Shown: piece after piece, positions 5,459-5,798 of the stretch
Numbering within the stretch: position 1 is the stretch's first letter
How the letters are laid out: every line of letters starts with the position of its first letter
Assembly (NCBI GenBank): GCA_046160725.1
Contig: JBJXHB010000372.1
Location: 1 to 5,798, forward strand
DNA from: JBJXHB01 sp046160725
GTDB taxonomy: Bacteria; Pseudomonadota; Gammaproteobacteria; Burkholderiales; Burkholderiaceae_C
Reading direction: 5' to 3'
DNA length: 5,798 nucleotides
Position numbers and translations under genes: made by a program
The notes under the pieces: model-generated
Told to the model about the DNA's origin: nothing
The model's database searches: none
The model's input: the letters and a program-made list of their open reading frames with translations, nothing else

Positions 5459-5798
5459 TCAGGCTGGGCTGGCGTCGCCGCCGGCGACGGCCGCGGCCAG
5501 CCGGCGCAGCAGCTCGCCGGCCGCCACCATGCCGAAGGTCGCGGTCACGGTCACGCTGGAGCCATAGCCGGCGCAGTTCAGGCTGCCGTCGAAGCCATCG
5601 GGCGGGTTGTTCACCAGGCCGCCGCCCGCCTGCGCATCGTCCACCCGGCACGCGTCCGCCTGCGGTCGAAGGACCGGCTCGGCCGAGTAGACACAGGCCA
5701 GGCCCAGGCGGCTCGCGGCCGGCCGGGCGCCGTGGTGCGTCGCAACCGGCGCTGCCGCCCGCATCGCGCCGCGCCGCCGGCGGCGCCGCGCCGCCAGC
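5459..5798 (-). CDS. tcdA: tRNA threonylcarbamoyladenosine dehydratase, C-terminal part (runs off right edge)
   Basis: The frame is open from the window edge to TGA at 5461-5459, giving 112 residues of a protein whose start lies outside. The part ACVYSAEPVLRPQ, followed later by SLNCAGYGSSVTVTATFGMV and AAGELLRRL, matches the C-terminal region of TcdA (CsdL/YgdL). TcdA is a ThiF/E1-like ATP-dependent enzyme that cyclises t6A at position 37 of ANN-decoding tRNAs. The ATP-binding and catalytic domain is not in the window, so the call rests on the C-terminal motif alone; another member of the ThiF-like superfamily is possible. The run of six Arg codons near the edge is coded by a GC palindrome (5771-5786). 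A Gly/Asn-rich segment GGGLVNNPPDGFDG sits before the conserved motif and may be a lineage-specific insertion. It is probably co-transcribed with the monooxygenase gene that follows. Confidence 0.75.
   Translation of the reverse strand, partial: LAARRRRRRGAMRAAAPVATHHGARPAASRLGLACVYSAEPVLRPQADACRVDDAQAGGGLVNNPPDGFDGSLNCAGYGSSVTVTATFGMVAAGELLRRLAAAVAGGDASPA
5771..5786. repeat. 16-base perfect GC palindrome inside the tcdA-like gene
   Basis: GCGCCGCC followed directly by GGCGGCGC has no loop. It codes for part of an arginine run on the minus strand. It is probably a by-product of GC-rich Arg codons, with no regulatory meaning that I can show. Confidence 0.4.

Overview
The window is uniformly GC-rich DNA with strongly G/C-biased third codon positions. 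The gene content suggests a proteobacterium, most likely a betaproteobacterium of the Burkholderiales, although a gammaproteobacterium cannot be excluded. This is inferred from GC content, the type of IS91 transposase remnant, a bacterial NNT1/Methyltransf_16-like methyltransferase and a tcdA-type gene. No rRNA, tRNA or CRISPR array is present.

Left part (1-2749). A minus-strand gene for an exported, possibly outer-membrane, protein runs off the left edge; it has a clear signal peptide and a Cys...RLACYD module. It is divergent from a plus-strand SAM-dependent methyltransferase gene (947-1654). About 520 bases follow with no confidently assigned gene. They contain a perfect 8-bp hairpin and a doubtful 81-codon frame whose stop overlaps the next start as ATGA. 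A plus-strand gene (2177-2749) with a good ribosome binding site then encodes a 190-residue exported protein with a Sel1-like C-terminal segment.

Middle part (about 2778-3825). This is accessory or decayed DNA. A minus-strand remnant of an IS91-family HUH transposase keeps the HLH metal-binding motif. It has lost both ends, including the catalytic tyrosine region, and carries a one-base frameshift near 3007. Beside it lies about 440 bases without a recognisable gene, which hold a cluster of three strong hairpins (3561-3666) and further palindromes. This is the part of the window least explained by known genes.

Right part (3826-5798, minus strand). A complete type I Baeyer-Villiger monooxygenase gene (539 aa) starts 13 bases after the stop of a gene whose C-terminal end looks like TcdA, the tRNA t6A dehydratase of the ThiF/E1-like superfamily. 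The two are probably co-transcribed. Nothing indicates a joint pathway, so the monooxygenase may be a read-through passenger behind a housekeeping gene.

I found no clear, complete, previously undescribed system. The best candidates for a second look are the hairpin cluster next to the transposase remnant and the small-ORF/exported-protein pair around 1935-2749.
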